In this document: positions 25,616-36,128 of the stretch, in pieces
Numbering within the stretch: position 1 is the stretch's first letter
How the letters are laid out: every line of letters starts with the position of its first letter
NCBI RefSeq assembly: GCF_009389585.1
Contig: NZ_VIYG01000009.1
Coordinates: 62,001-126,000 of the forward strand
Reading direction: 5' to 3'
DNA length: 64,000 nt
Source: Oceanobacillus sp. CFH 90083
Lineage (GTDB): Bacteria > Bacillota > Bacilli > Bacillales > Amphibacillaceae
Translations under genes and position numbers: made by a program
The notes under the pieces: model-generated
Told to the model about the DNA's origin: nothing
Seen by the model: only the letters and a program-made list of their open reading frames with translations
Database searches by the model: none

Positions 25616-26437
25616 CTATAAGAAAATCAATACAAGAATACCTACAACCACACAGTAGTATGCAAAATACTCCAGTTTTCCGTGGCGCATGACATTCATA
25701 AACCATTTTAGTGCAAAGTAGCTGGCAATAAAAGCAGTAATAAATGCTACCAGATAAGGTGCCCACAGCTGACTCATTGCCGGATCTCTGGCGATTTCCG
25801 GAATTTCAAGAATAGCTGTTCCCAGGCTTACAGGGATATAGAGAAGGAAAGAAAATCGTAAAGCTGTTTCCTTCTTCATTCCAACAAGCATCGAAGCAAC
25901 GATTGTCGCTCCAGACCGGCTTATTCCAGGTGTGACAGCTACAGATTGAACAAGCCCGACAATAACAGCATCTTTTGCTGATAAATCACCATCCTGTTTA
26001 CGTCCCCTGAGGTTTCGAATAATCCAAAGAGAAAGCGCCGTAATTAACAATGTGATTCCAACGACATTTGTTCCGCTTAATGCTTCGCCAAGCACATCTC
26101 CGAACAGCACACCGATAACCCCTACAGGAATGGTTGCGATGACGAGATAGACTACAAACATGAAGTCGCTTTTGACAGTTTTATCACCTTTGAATAAGAA
26201 CTTCCACGTATTAACAATTAAACGTACAATATCTTTACGATAAATCAGCATAACCGCCAGCAGCGAAGCAAAGTTAACAAAAATTTCAAAGGAAAGTCCT
26301 CTGGCTTCAATATTAAATAGCTCCCTGACAATGATTAAATGCCCGCTGGAGGATACAGGGATCGGTTCTGTAACACCTTGGACAATACCAAGGATAAAAT
26401 ACTGGATCAGTGTCCATAAATTACTTAAAGCATCCAT
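25616..26437 (-). CDS. uppP: Undecaprenyl-diphosphatase UppP (BacA)
   Basis: The protein is 273 residues with about eight membrane helices. The catalytic signatures are [18 protein letters not shown] near the N-terminus and [11 protein letters not shown] in the second half. It dephosphorylates undecaprenyl diphosphate so the lipid carrier can be reused in wall synthesis, and overexpression gives bacitracin resistance. AAGGAAGG lies before the ATG. The arg/car cluster that B. subtilis has near this spot is not present. Confidence 0.93.
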   Translation of the reverse strand: MDALSNLWTLIQYFILGIVQGVTEPIPVSSSGHLIIVRELFNIEARGLSFEIFVNFASLLAVMLIYRKDIVRLIVNTWKFLFKGDKTVKSDFMFVVYLVIATIPVGVIGVLFGDVLGEALSGTNVVGITLLITALSLWIIRNLRGRKQDGDLSAKDAVIVGLVQSVAVTPGISRSGATIVASMLVGMKKETALRFSFLLYIPVSLGTAILEIPEIARDPAMSQLWAPYLVAFITAFIASYFALKWFMNVMRHGKLEYFAYYCVVVGILVLIFL

Positions 26438-26438
26438 T

Positions 26439-26723
26439 TTTTTATACCTTCCTTTATTTTTTCTTCTCTGATTGTACAGCTATTTTTAAAAATGAACAAA
26501 GCAGAAGTACAATAAATTTTAAAATGGTCTTAGACATCCATTTTTACATGACATATACGAGATTGGACCTGGTCATTATATAGTTAGTCTCTTAAGCCTG
26601 TCCTTGGGCTGTGCGTAAACATCCTCTTGTATGTAAATATGCTGATAAATATACGTATAGAACTTTTTATTTCCATGACAGGATAGTTTCTATAAAAATT
26701 AGTAGCTGATTTTAGAAATATAG
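26439..26723. other. Intergenic region with no recognised element
   Basis: Between uppP and yjzD I see no ORF with a ribosome site, no RNA and no repeat-family match. The sequence is AT-rich and presumably holds the uppP promoter on the minus strand. Confidence 0.4.
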
Positions 26724-26758
26724 AAACCCCTTGCCGCATATACTTAGACAAGGGGTTT
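26724..26758 (-). terminator. Terminator after yjzD
   Basis: AAACCCCTTG (26724-26733) pairs perfectly with CAAGGGGTTT (26749-26758), just after the minus-strand gene. Confidence 0.8.
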
Positions 26759-26761
26759 TAC

Positions 26762-26938
26762 TTACTCAGTGTCTTCTTTCAAAACAAAACCAGCTAAAGC
26801 AAAAACGAATACAGAAAAGATACCCGCTACAATAAGTGCATCACGAACAACAAACGGGTCTCCACCCATGCTTGTCAATACATAAGAAACTGCCAATGCG
26901 ATAGCGACAGCCCAAAAAATAGTTGCGATAAAACGCAT
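26762..26938 (-). CDS. yjzD: Small membrane protein YjzD (DUF2929)
   Basis: The 58-residue product starts MRFIATIFWAVAIALAVSYV and has two membrane helices around SMGGDPFVVRDA. It closely resembles the DUF2929 family, which includes B. subtilis YjzD. GAGGTGGA lies just before the ATG, and a terminator follows. Function is unknown. Its position between yitW and the med/fabH genes agrees with the B. subtilis order. Confidence 0.82.
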   Translation of the reverse strand: MRFIATIFWAVAIALAVSYVLTSMGGDPFVVRDALIVAGIFSVFVFALAGFVLKEDTE

Positions 26939-27144
26939 AAGTCCACCTCACTTTACTAACTTGTCTCAAAACATCATAAATATTATTTTAACATGAAAAG
27001 CCTTTTGTTGCTTGAAAGATGCAAAAAAAATTGTGAAAAATTAATGTGAATAGAAAGAGGCAGTTATCCATTTTCTGTATCACATTTTATTCAGTATATG
27101 GTAAATACAGCCCTAACCTGAGCCTATATAAAGGAGTGCTTTCG

Positions 27145-27747
27145 TTGCGTATATTAGTTATTCCTCATAATCATTGGATTGGTTATCATGTGGCAGCAAG
27201 GCTATTAGATGATGGCTGTCAAGTTGATGGAATCCGAAATACTCAAATTGATTCTGACTTTGAAGATTTTTTTGGAAGGAACAGTCATTTTCAAGCTGTA
27301 GATGAAGTGAAAAATAATTATGACATAGCAATTATTATAAATGATTCAGATAGAAAGCATTTGCATCAGCATGCTGCGAAGGTACTACATATTCAAACAG
27401 ATCCCCGTTTGAATATGTTATCAGATAGCACGGTGACATCTGTCATTTCCGTTCCTTATCTTATCGGGGAAGGAATGGAAATGGATGGGAATGGTTTATT
27501 TGTGGATGGCAGGCTGCTTTCTTATGCAGATAAAGATTGGCAAAAAAAAGCTATTTACATTAAAGACTTTTTAAATGTATTGATGCAGTGGATAAAAATG
27601 AAGCATTTGCCTAAATTAATAGAGATTATTTCCGTTAACAATAACTTAACAAACACAAAAGTTGAAAAAAAGCAGGTTCTGCTAGAAAATAGAGATATCA
27701 ATGAAGTAATAAAAACAATACAAATATTTAATAAGCGACTTCGGTAA
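27145..27747 (+). CDS. Conserved protein upstream of med (YjaV-like)
   Basis: The product is 200 residues and starts LRILVIPHNHWIGYHVAARLLDDGCQV, which suggests a Rossmann-like NAD(P)-binding or sugar-epimerase-like fold without an obvious GxGxxG. No membrane segment is visible. I chose the TTG at 27145 because AAAGGAG lies about 9 bases upstream. It lies 18 bases before med, as yjaV does in B. subtilis, but I cannot confirm homology. Function unknown. Confidence 0.65.
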   Translation: MRILVIPHNHWIGYHVAARLLDDGCQVDGIRNTQIDSDFEDFFGRNSHFQAVDEVKNNYDIAIIINDSDRKHLHQHAAKVLHIQTDPRLNMLSDSTVTSVISVPYLIGEGMEMDGNGLFVDGRLLSYADKDWQKKAIYIKDFLNVLMQWIKMKHLPKLIEIISVNNNLTNTKVEKKQVLLENRDINEVIKTIQIFNKRLR

Positions 27748-27765
27748 TGGAATGGATGTGCTAAG

Positions 27766-28722
27766 GTGAAATATGTCTTCTATCCACTAATCCTGCTAAG
27801 TTTCATTTGTATACTATCTGCCTGTTCTTATTTTGAGACAGGTCAAATACAAAATGTCGGATTTTTAACGGATACAGAAATAGATAGTAATCCTTGGACA
27901 AAACAAGGATATCAAGCATTGATGGAGATAGCTGATGAATACGATGTAGATGTATATTATGAGGAAAATGTAGAGACTATGTATCAAGTACAGCAGGCTG
28001 TTGAGCAATTCGCCTATAATGGTGTCAACTTAATTTATGGTCATAGCAATATTTATGGTGAATATTTCATGTCGCTCGCTGAAAGTTATCCGGATGTTCA
28101 TTTTGTTTATGTGAATGGAGGCGAGTCAAGAGAAAATGTAACTTCCTTGAACTTTAATGGTCATGCAATGGGATTTTTTGCAGGTATGGTAGCTGGAAAC
28201 ATGACAGAGACCAATCAGATTGGTGTGATTGCCGCCCACTCCTGGCAGCCCGAGACAGAAGGATTTTTTGAAGGCGTTAGCTACGTTAATCAAGAAGCTG
28301 AGGTCAAATTGAATTATTTAAACGATTGGAATAATGTTGCGCTTGCGATGGATTATTATGCGGCAATGAAGGAACAAGACGTAGATATTTTTTATCCTAT
28401 TGGAGATGCATTTAGTGAAAGTATTCTGAGAGAGGCTGAAGCGGATCATCTTTTTGCAATAGGTTATATGATGGATCAGATGGAGACTGCTCCAGACGCT
28501 GTTTTAACAAGTACCATTCAGCATATCGGTGAACTGTATCAATCCGTAGCAGAAGAGTTTAACAAACAGGATCTGGAGGGAAAAATTTATACGTACGATT
28601 TTAAAGATGGTTTTATTACACTTGGTGAATTTCGCGATTCTGTTCCAAGCTATGTAAAAATGCAGGTAGAAGAGGATATAGAGGAATACATTAATACGGG
28701 CTTACTGCCAAATGAATACTGA
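27766..28722 (+). CDS. med: Med, positive regulator of comK (BMP-family lipoprotein)
   Basis: The protein is 318 residues. The signal peptide ends in lipobox LSAC (ILSACSYFETG). The mature part is a BMP/PnrA-like periplasmic binding fold (NVGFLTDTEIDSNPWTKQGYQAL, FFAGMVAGNMTETNQIGVIA). Med affects ComK and hence competence in B. subtilis. It begins with GTG at 27766. The comZ gene that follows med in B. subtilis is not found in the 28723-28916 gap. Confidence 0.87.
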   Translation: MKYVFYPLILLSFICILSACSYFETGQIQNVGFLTDTEIDSNPWTKQGYQALMEIADEYDVDVYYEENVETMYQVQQAVEQFAYNGVNLIYGHSNIYGEYFMSLAESYPDVHFVYVNGGESRENVTSLNFNGHAMGFFAGMVAGNMTETNQIGVIAAHSWQPETEGFFEGVSYVNQEAEVKLNYLNDWNNVALAMDYYAAMKEQDVDIFYPIGDAFSESILREAEADHLFAIGYMMDQMETAPDAVLTSTIQHIGELYQSVAEEFNKQDLEGKIYTYDFKDGFITLGEFRDSVPSYVKMQVEEDIEEYINTGLLPNEY

Positions 28723-28846
28723 CATAGGTGCATCAATAAATTAAGTGTCATGGTCAATAAAATATACTTAAGAAGAAATGAAGAAAAGAATTTGGATAGT
28801 ACAGTTCCACCCTTGAGTAAAATTGTAACTTGCTATCCAATTCATT

Positions 28847-28875
28847 TTGTCTTAAAATTAGTACCAAGTCATAAT
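28847..28875 (+). promoter_or_regulatory. fabHF promoter with FapR operator
   Basis: TTGTCT (28847-28852), a 17-base spacer and CATAAT (28870-28875) form the promoter. TTAGTACCAAGTCATAAT at 28858-28875 closely fits the FapR box ATTAGTACCTRRTCTTAAT and overlaps the -10. FapR should repress the operon until malonyl-CoA rises. Confidence 0.8.
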
Positions 28876-28916
28876 GTTTGATATTAATGTTATTTATAGA
28901 AGGGGAGCGCGGTTAA

Positions 28917-29855
28917 ATGAGTATCGGTATTTTAGGGACCGGCCATTATTTACCTACAAATGTAGTTACCAATCACGATTTAGAGAAAATCGTTGATACC
29001 AATGATGAATGGATTCGGACCAGAACAGGAATTCATGAAAGAAGGTTAGCTACGGACGATATTGATACTTCGGATATGGCATATTATGCATCCGTAGAAG
29101 CATTAAAAGAAGCGGATATGAAGGCAGAAGATATTGATTTAATTTTAGTGGCAACAGTTACACCGGATACTTCTTTTCCGTCAATGGCTTGTCTGATTCA
29201 GGATAAATTAGGAGCAACAAAAGCTGCAGCAATGGATGTTAGTGCTGCTTGTGCCGGATTTATGTATGGTATTATTACAGCAAATCAATTTATTGCGACT
29301 GGCACGTATAAAAATGTACTTGTAGTCGGATCAGAGAAGCTATCTAAAATTACGGACTGGTCAGACCGTTCTACGTGTGTGTTATTTGGCGATGGTGCCG
29401 GAGCAGCTGTCATTGGCGAAGTATCTGAAGGAAAGGGGATACTTTCCTTTGAGTTAGGATCTAACGGTGCCGGCGGAAAAGACCTTTATTTAAATAAAAA
29501 AGACCATATTGTAATGAATGGAAGAGAAGTTTTTAAATTTGCAGTGAGACAAATGCCAGAGTCTACCATAAATGTTGTTGAAAAAATTGGATTGTCTCGT
29601 GAAGATGTTGACTATCTTGTTCCGCATCAGGCAAATATTCGAATTATGGAGGCAGCAAGGGAGCGTTTAGGTATTTCTGAAGATAAAATGGCAAAATCAA
29701 TTGAGCGTTTTGGAAATAATTCTTCGGCTTCGATCCCTATGGCTTTATCTGAAGCGGTAAAAGAGGGTAAAATAAAAGATAATGATTTAATTGTATTAGT
29801 AGGATTTGGAGGAGGCTTAACTTGGGGCGCTGTTGCAATGCGCTGGGGCAAATAG
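28917..29855 (+). CDS. fabH: Beta-ketoacyl-ACP synthase III FabH
   Basis: The enzyme is 312 residues and starts fatty-acid elongation by condensing acyl-CoA with malonyl-ACP. The catalytic cysteine is C112 in [11 protein letters not shown], the histidine is in VPHQANIRI and the asparagine in GNNSSAS. AGGGGAG lies before the ATG. It is followed by fabF after 31 bases and both lie behind a FapR-regulated promoter. Confidence 0.95.
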   Translation: MSIGILGTGHYLPTNVVTNHDLEKIVDTNDEWIRTRTGIHERRLATDDIDTSDMAYYASVEALKEADMKAEDIDLILVATVTPDTSFPSMACLIQDKLGATKAAAMDVSAACAGFMYGIITANQFIATGTYKNVLVVGSEKLSKITDWSDRSTCVLFGDGAGAAVIGEVSEGKGILSFELGSNGAGGKDLYLNKKDHIVMNGREVFKFAVRQMPESTINVVEKIGLSREDVDYLVPHQANIRIMEAARERLGISEDKMAKSIERFGNNSSASIPMALSEAVKEGKIKDNDLIVLVGFGGGLTWGAVAMRWGK

Positions 29856-29886
29856 GTCTTATCTAAATTAAAGGAGGATAACAATC

Positions 29887-31125
29887 GTGGAAAAGAGAGT
29901 TGTAATAACAGGACTAGGGGCAGTAACTCCCGTTGGTAATGATGTTTCTACGATGTGGAAAAGCGTTATTAATGGGCAATCGGGTATTGATTTTGTTACA
30001 AAGGTGGACAAAGATCAATTCACAGCAAAAGTGGCAGCGGAGATAAAAGATTTTGATCCGGCTGCATATATGGAGAAGAAGGATGCACGTAAGATGGATC
30101 CATTTACGCAATATGCTGTCGCCGCAGCAAAAATGGCTGTACAGGATGCGAATCTGGAAATAACGGATGCAAATGCAGACCGGATCGGTGTCTGGATCGG
30201 TTCGGGAATTGGCGGAATGAAGACATGGGAGGACCAGCATTCAAAGTTTTTGGATAAAGGACCGAAGCGTGTCAGTCCGTTTTTTGTACCGATGATGATC
30301 CCGGATATGGCTGCAGGACAGGTATCCATTCAGTTAGGAGCAAAAGGGATTAATGCTTGTACAGTAACAGCCTGCTCTTCTGGTGCCAATTCGATTGGTG
30401 ATGCATTCAAAGCAATTCAGCGGGGCGATGCCGATGTAATGATTACAGGCGGTACAGAGGCACCAATCAGCAATATGGCATTTGCAGGGTTTACATCAGC
30501 AAAAGCGCTAAGCACAACCGAAGATCCGAAGAAAGCAAGCCGTCCATTTGATAAAGAAAGAAATGGCTTTGTCATGGGAGAAGGTTCAGGGATACTTATT
30601 TTAGAGTCACTTGACTCTGCCAAGGAACGCGGTGCAGAAATCTATGCTGAAATTGCCGGCTATGGAGCAACAGGCGATGCATATCATATTACAGCACCTG
30701 CTGAAAATGGGGAAGGTGCTGCACGTGCGATGCAAGAGGCAATTAAAGATGCGAAACTGAATGTAAATGATATTGATTATGTAAATGCACATGGTACCAG
30801 TACCGATTTAAATGATAAATATGAGACGCAGGCGATAAAAACCGTCTTTGGTGAAAAAGCATCCAGCTTGGCCATTTCTTCAACCAAATCAATGACAGGT
30901 CATTTATTAGGTGCTGCAGGAGCGATTGAAGCGATCATTTCTATCAAAGCAATTGTTGACGGAATTGTTCCTCCGACAATCAATTATGAACATCCCGATC
31001 CGGAATGTGATTTGGATTATGTGCCAAATGAAGCCAGAAATCAGGAAGTAAATGCAGTTGTAAGTAACTCGTTAGGCTTTGGCGGACATAATGTAGCATT
31101 GGTGTTTAAAAAATTTGAAGCATAG
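29887..31125 (+). CDS. fabF: Beta-ketoacyl-ACP synthase II FabF
   Basis: The enzyme is 412 residues and carries out chain elongation in type II fatty-acid synthesis. The catalytic cysteine is C163 in [10 protein letters not shown], with histidines in [11 protein letters not shown] and [14 protein letters not shown]. It starts with GTG at 29887; GGAGG lies upstream. A terminator follows. Confidence 0.95.
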   Translation: MEKRVVITGLGAVTPVGNDVSTMWKSVINGQSGIDFVTKVDKDQFTAKVAAEIKDFDPAAYMEKKDARKMDPFTQYAVAAAKMAVQDANLEITDANADRIGVWIGSGIGGMKTWEDQHSKFLDKGPKRVSPFFVPMMIPDMAAGQVSIQLGAKGINACTVTACSSGANSIGDAFKAIQRGDADVMITGGTEAPISNMAFAGFTSAKALSTTEDPKKASRPFDKERNGFVMGEGSGILILESLDSAKERGAEIYAEIAGYGATGDAYHITAPAENGEGAARAMQEAIKDAKLNVNDIDYVNAHGTSTDLNDKYETQAIKTVFGEKASSLAISSTKSMTGHLLGAAGAIEAIISIKAIVDGIVPPTINYEHPDPECDLDYVPNEARNQEVNAVVSNSLGFGGHNVALVFKKFEA

Positions 31126-31132
31126 ATAAAAG

Positions 31133-31161
31133 AAGCTTATCTCTTTTTGGGAGATAGGCTT
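31133..31161 (+). terminator. Terminator after fabF
   Basis: AAGCTTATCTC (31133-31143) pairs with GAGATAGGCTT (31151-31161) with one wobble, followed by T7. Confidence 0.85.
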
Positions 31162-31170
31162 TTTTTACGT

Positions 31171-31275
31171 TAGGAAAGTATAAAATTTTAGCGACGGTTT
31201 TTGATGGGGGGAATAATCATAATCCCGATTAAGGAATTCGCCAAGCCTTTCGGCGAATGCCAAGTTTTCTTTTGA
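31171..31275 (+). repeat. Dispersed structured repeat family 1, copy D (short form)
   Basis: It begins AGGAAAGTATAAAATTTTAG, has CGACGGTTTTTGATGGGGGG, then AATCATAATCCCGATTAAGG, and ends GGCGAATGCCAAGTTTTCTTTT. The 3' hairpin here uses ATTCGCCAAGCC/GGCGAAT. It is about 105 bases, shorter than copies A and F. Confidence 0.7.
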
Positions 31276-31353
31276 TGCTGCAAAAAACCTCGTATTTTCT
31301 AAAGGACAGGCACATAGAATGATATTAATTGGACAAGCAAGCGAGGCGAGAGG

Positions 31354-31560
31354 ATGGGTTCTTTCTTTTTATTTCTAGTCGGGTTCGGGATGACAGTTAC
31401 AGGAAGTGTTACCGTTATAGCTTATTTTAATTTTCTCCCCGCGGGATTAATTTGGGCTGATTATTTTACGTTTATAGCAGGTCGGCCGGAATGTTATTTT
31501 CTTCCTTTGGGTTTATTGCTTTTACTGATTTCACTTCGTCATTTTAATGTAGAAAAATGA
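31354..31560 (+). CDS. Small membrane protein, conserved hypothetical
   Basis: The 68-residue product MGSFFLFLVGFGMTVTGSVT... has two hydrophobic helices flanking a short loop with ADYFTFIAGRPECYF. GAGG lies 7 bases before the ATG. The pattern resembles small Bacillaceae membrane proteins found before yjbA, but I do not know a function or name. Confidence 0.65.
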   Translation: MGSFFLFLVGFGMTVTGSVTVIAYFNFLPAGLIWADYFTFIAGRPECYFLPLGLLLLLISLRHFNVEK

Positions 31561-31699
31561 GTGTTTTCGCATAAAAATATGTGAGATGGTCATAATGTAT
31601 TTTAAACTTGATGTTCAATAGGATTTAATGTCATAAGCATGTATGTACAAACTCTTTGAACAAAGAAATACTAAATGGCAAATAAGGTGGGGTTAGGGA

Positions 31700-32461
31700 A
31701 TGTTATATTTACATGATGCTTGGGTAAACTGGTTTGAAGGGGAAGAGAACGGGTATAATGTATGCCCCTTCCATGAATGGCGAAAATCTGATTCAGTTGA
31801 ATTATTAGATCAGGTTCCATTGCTGTACATATCAAGTGAGCTTTTTGAATACATTGAAAATGATATGTGTGAACTCCCGAAAGATTTACTCGATCGTATT
31901 TATAAAAGAACAACCATACGCAAAGGTCAAAAAAGAACAGTATTGGAATATGCCGCGGTGGTAACAGATGGGCTGGAAATACTTGCTTTTGATACAGCAG
32001 GATATTATATTCCGGTAAAAAAGAGCAGGTTAATCCCAAGACAGGAGCAATTAGTCTATAGCATGATTGAAAAAGCGGAGCAAAAAACATATGCCTTTAA
32101 CAAGGAAAATTATCAAAAGGAATATCATATGCTGTCGATGCCGCCAGCCTTTATCCATGGCCTGACCAGAAGAGAGCGCCAGCTTAAACAGCTTTTAATG
32201 ATTGGGTTAGACCAATTAAAGACAACGAATAATAAACAAGAATTAAGGTACTGGCTCACAGAATGGAATCCTAAAAAATATCCTTCTATAAAATATATGA
32301 ATGAAGGAGAGGTTTGGGAAGCACTATATAATGGCTTGAAGGATGGATGGAGCCAGGCACATGAAGAACTGTGTAAGAAACTCATTCGTGGTCAGGCTTT
32401 CCTGGAAAGAATGTGGGAAGCTGAAATGGAATCAGAAGAAAATACCTCGAAGCAAAATTAA
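31700..32461 (+). CDS. yjbA: DUF3603 family protein YjbA
   Basis: The protein is 253 residues, soluble, beginning [27 protein letters not shown], which is typical of the YjbA (DUF3603) family. No catalytic motif is evident and the role is unknown. A weak AAGGTGG site precedes the ATG. It lies convergent to trpS, as the yjbA-trpS pair of B. subtilis does. Confidence 0.85.
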   Translation: MLYLHDAWVNWFEGEENGYNVCPFHEWRKSDSVELLDQVPLLYISSELFEYIENDMCELPKDLLDRIYKRTTIRKGQKRTVLEYAAVVTDGLEILAFDTAGYYIPVKKSRLIPRQEQLVYSMIEKAEQKTYAFNKENYQKEYHMLSMPPAFIHGLTRRERQLKQLLMIGLDQLKTTNNKQELRYWLTEWNPKKYPSIKYMNEGEVWEALYNGLKDGWSQAHEELCKKLIRGQAFLERMWEAEMESEENTSKQN

Positions 32462-32507
32462 AAGAACAGGGAAGCTGACCATATGCAGGCAGCCTCCTTG
32501 TTCTTTT
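32461..32507. terminator. Terminator between yjbA and trpS
   Basis: AAAGAACAGGGAAGCTG (32461-32477) pairs with the segment ending TTGTTCTTT (about 32490-32507), with T5 after it and T residues on the minus side. Confidence 0.75.
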
Positions 32508-32553
32508 TGAACACTATCTAATAGTTTCTTTTTACAAATCCAACCGTATTCTT

Positions 32554-33561
<1,008 letters not shown>

Positions 33562-33651
33562 TTATTTGAAAGCTGAAAAGAAAAGATATTTATGCTGGAA
33601 GCTGAAGGTCTGGGTAGGAGCAATATTGTTACAAATATATTTCCCGGGCAA

Positions 33652-33862
33652 TAAAAAAAGCCCATTCATTCCCAAAATAGGGACGAATGAACCGCGTTGC
33701 CACCCTGATTATTCTATCAAATAGAATCACTTCATTATTTAAAGCTCCAAAGTCCAATTCCATCTTACCTTGATACTTGTTTTCAGCACCACAAGCTCTC
33801 TTAAAATCAGCGGGAAAGATGTACTATATCTTTTTCATTGCTTCAGATATTAAATTAAGTTC
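33652..33862 (-). promoter_or_regulatory. T-box riboswitch of trpS
   Basis: On the minus strand AGGGTGGCAACGCGG (33692-33706) is the T-box core. A terminator stem CATTCGTCCC.../GGGAATGAATG with a T-run lies at 33652-33690. Stem I (AAGAGAGCTTGTGGTGCTGA) lies around 33800, with TGG candidates for the tryptophan specifier around 33760-33770. Uncharged tRNA-Trp should allow read-through into trpS. Confidence 0.92.
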
Positions 33863-33891
33863 ATTATAAGTTTATTTTTGAGAAATTGCAA
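33863..33891 (-). promoter_or_regulatory. Promoter of the trpS leader
   Basis: On the minus strand TTGCAA (33891-33886), a 17-base spacer and TATAAT (33868-33863) form a strong SigA promoter directly before the T-box leader. Confidence 0.8.
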
Positions 33892-34055
33892 GGGCAGATG
33901 TATCGGGAATTTGGAAAATGTCAAACATCCTTATTCTTATCTTTTTCTAAATATACAAAGTAAAACTTTTTTCCACTTTTTTCGAGTTTTTCTTTTAAAA
34001 ATTTCCTTTATTGCTTTATACTAGTAATAAAATATATATATGGGAGATTGATGGA

Positions 34056-35282
34056 ATGAGTAAATGGAAGCGTCTGTTGATAACATTTGCTGTTGCGGGT
34101 GCAGCATTTGTTGGATTCGGACAGACAGATGAAGCTCGTGCGGAGGATGGAACAGATGTAGTAGCAAAATCACATAAAGAACGGACAACTAGTTTAAAAG
34201 AAATAGATACGTCACAGCGATTTAGCCGCTTTGTTATTTCTTCTAATTATAACTTTACATATCCAGATGCAGTACGGGGAATCTATGTTACAGGGAATTC
34301 GGCCGGTGGAGAAAGATTCGAACGTTTAATAGATTTACTATCTTCCACAGAATTAAACGCCATGGTTATTGACGTGAAAGAGGATCATGGACATATCACA
34401 TTTGCTCCTGAAGAAGGTTCGGTGTATGAAGATATAGGGACAACATTTATTTCTGATCCAGAAGGTATGATGGAACGCTTAGAGGAAGAGGAAATTTATC
34501 CGATTGCACGTGTGGTTGTGTTTAAAGATAATATTTTAGCAGAAGCACGACCAGATTTGTCTTTTAAAGAAAATGGGAACGTTTGGACGAATGGAAAAGG
34601 TGAATCCTTTGTGAATCCTTTTGAAAAAGAGGTTTGGGAATACAATGTAGAAATAGCTAAAATGGCAGCAGAAATGGGCTTTAAAGAAATTCAATTTGAC
34701 TATGTCCGCTTCCCGGAGGGTTTTGAAACAAAGGATGAAGATTTGGAATATTCAATGGGTGATTACGCCGATTTGGATATAGATAATATTCAGAAACGCG
34801 TGGAAGCTGTTACTGATTTTGTAGCATATGCCCGTGACGAGTTAAGTGATTATGATGTGGATGTATCCGTAGATATTTTCGGCTATGCTGCAACCATTGA
34901 AGAAGCGCCGGGAATTGGTCAAAACTTCTCAAAAATATCAGAGAATGTAGATATTATTTCATCGATGATTTATCCAAGTCACTGGACATCTTATTTTGGA
35001 ATTGCCAATCCGGATGAAGAACCATACAATTTGGTCAATGAATATTCGAAAGTAGAAAATGAGGTATTAGGAGCCTTGGATAATCCGCCAATGTCACGTC
35101 CGTGGCTGCAGGATTTCAGTGCTCCATGGTTATATAGCGGTCCGACATTTGAATACGGTAAGGAAGAAGTAGAAGCGCAAATTAAAGCATTATATGAAAA
35201 TGGAATTGATGAATTTTTATTATGGAATGCTGGTAACACTTATACAGAGAATGTCGATTATTTGATTGGTAAAGAAGATTAG
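34056..35282 (+). CDS. Secreted putative glycoside hydrolase (DUF4015)
   Basis: The protein is 408 residues. A signal peptide MSKWKRLLITFAVAGAAFVG... probably ends at ARA-ED near residue 31. The mature part matches the DUF4015 putative glycoside hydrolase family: VRGIYVTGNSAGGERFERL, NAMVIDVKEDHG, EIQFDYVRFPEG and VDIISSMIYPSHW. The Asp/Glu residues in VIDVKED and FDYVRFPE resemble TIM-barrel active sites. It is likely extracellular. GGGAG lies 9 bases before the ATG. It stands where the opp transporter genes lie in B. subtilis. Confidence 0.85.
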   Translation: MSKWKRLLITFAVAGAAFVGFGQTDEARAEDGTDVVAKSHKERTTSLKEIDTSQRFSRFVISSNYNFTYPDAVRGIYVTGNSAGGERFERLIDLLSSTELNAMVIDVKEDHGHITFAPEEGSVYEDIGTTFISDPEGMMERLEEEEIYPIARVVVFKDNILAEARPDLSFKENGNVWTNGKGESFVNPFEKEVWEYNVEIAKMAAEMGFKEIQFDYVRFPEGFETKDEDLEYSMGDYADLDIDNIQKRVEAVTDFVAYARDELSDYDVDVSVDIFGYAATIEEAPGIGQNFSKISENVDIISSMIYPSHWTSYFGIANPDEEPYNLVNEYSKVENEVLGALDNPPMSRPWLQDFSAPWLYSGPTFEYGKEEVEAQIKALYENGIDEFLLWNAGNTYTENVDYLIGKED

Positions 35283-35285
35283 GGG

Positions 35286-35314
35286 AAAACCGCTGGACAA
35301 GGTTCAGCGGTTTT
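35286..35314 (+). terminator. Terminator after the DUF4015 gene
   Basis: AAAACCGCTG (35286-35295) pairs perfectly with CAGCGGTTTT (35305-35314), with TT following. Confidence 0.88.
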
Positions 35315-35447
35315 TTGCTGATCGTCATTTTTTATGGAAACGTCAGCAGCAATATTTTACATATATCATTCTGATCAGGTATCATTTCACAATCAAAATG
35401 AAATCGGTTATAATGAAACGACAATAATCGATAAAGGAGCAACCTGA

Positions 35448-36044
35448 ATGAATTGGTATGAAAAGCTGAACGATTATTTTCCGGTAGAAGAAATGAAGTC
35501 TAAGCAGCATATGGAGCTTTTGCTTGCGGAAAAGGGAGATGTCTATTTTAAAGACGAGAGCCCGAAGCATGTATTGATGTATGCTGAATTTGATACATTT
35601 ATTTTTATTGATTATCTCTGGGTGTCAGCGAACACGCGGGGGCAGGGTGTCGGACATCAGTTGATGGACAAGCTGAAAGAAAAAAATAAAGCAATTATTT
35701 TGGAAGTAGAACCGATTGATTATCAAGATACAGATACGGAAAAAAGATTAAAGTTTTATTCCCGTGAAGGCTTTCGTCATGCGCGGTCAATTGGCTATAA
35801 CCGCAGATCACTGGCAACAAATGAAGAAATGCCTCTGGAAATTTTATACTGGTCGCCACAGAATGATTCGGAGGAAATTATTTATAGTCAGATGAAAAAA
35901 ATGTATGAGGACATTCATACTTATAAAGATAAAGAAATTTATGGAAAAAAATATCAGCCTTCCGAAGAGGTATTGCATTATAACGAAGATAACAAATCAG
36001 ATAACCTTTTAGAGGGGGTACAAAAACAGAGTAAATCTAATTAG
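35448..36044 (+). CDS. yjbC: GNAT-family protein YjbC
   Basis: The protein is 198 residues. The GNAT core has IFIDYLWVSANTRGQGVGHQLMDKLKEKNKAIILEVEP, where RGQGVG is the acetyl-CoA binding loop. A C-terminal extension rich in lysine and glutamate follows. In B. subtilis yjbC is co-transcribed with spx; here glnK-amtB is inserted between them on the opposite strand, so that link is broken. The acetylated substrate is unknown. Confidence 0.85.
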   Translation: MNWYEKLNDYFPVEEMKSKQHMELLLAEKGDVYFKDESPKHVLMYAEFDTFIFIDYLWVSANTRGQGVGHQLMDKLKEKNKAIILEVEPIDYQDTDTEKRLKFYSREGFRHARSIGYNRRSLATNEEMPLEILYWSPQNDSEEIIYSQMKKMYEDIHTYKDKEIYGKKYQPSEEVLHYNEDNKSDNLLEGVQKQSKSN

Positions 36045-36065
36045 AGTAAATATAGTTAGAAAGTC

Positions 36066-36108
36066 AAAAGACTGTAGAAGCAGAATTTAATCTCTTCTAC
36101 AGTCTTTT
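36066..36108. terminator. Bidirectional terminator between yjbC and amtB
   Basis: A 15-bp perfect stem (36066-36080 with 36094-36108) is flanked by AAAA and TTTT on the two strands of converging genes. Confidence 0.88.
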
Positions 36109-36128
36109 CTATATGAAGTATGCATTAT

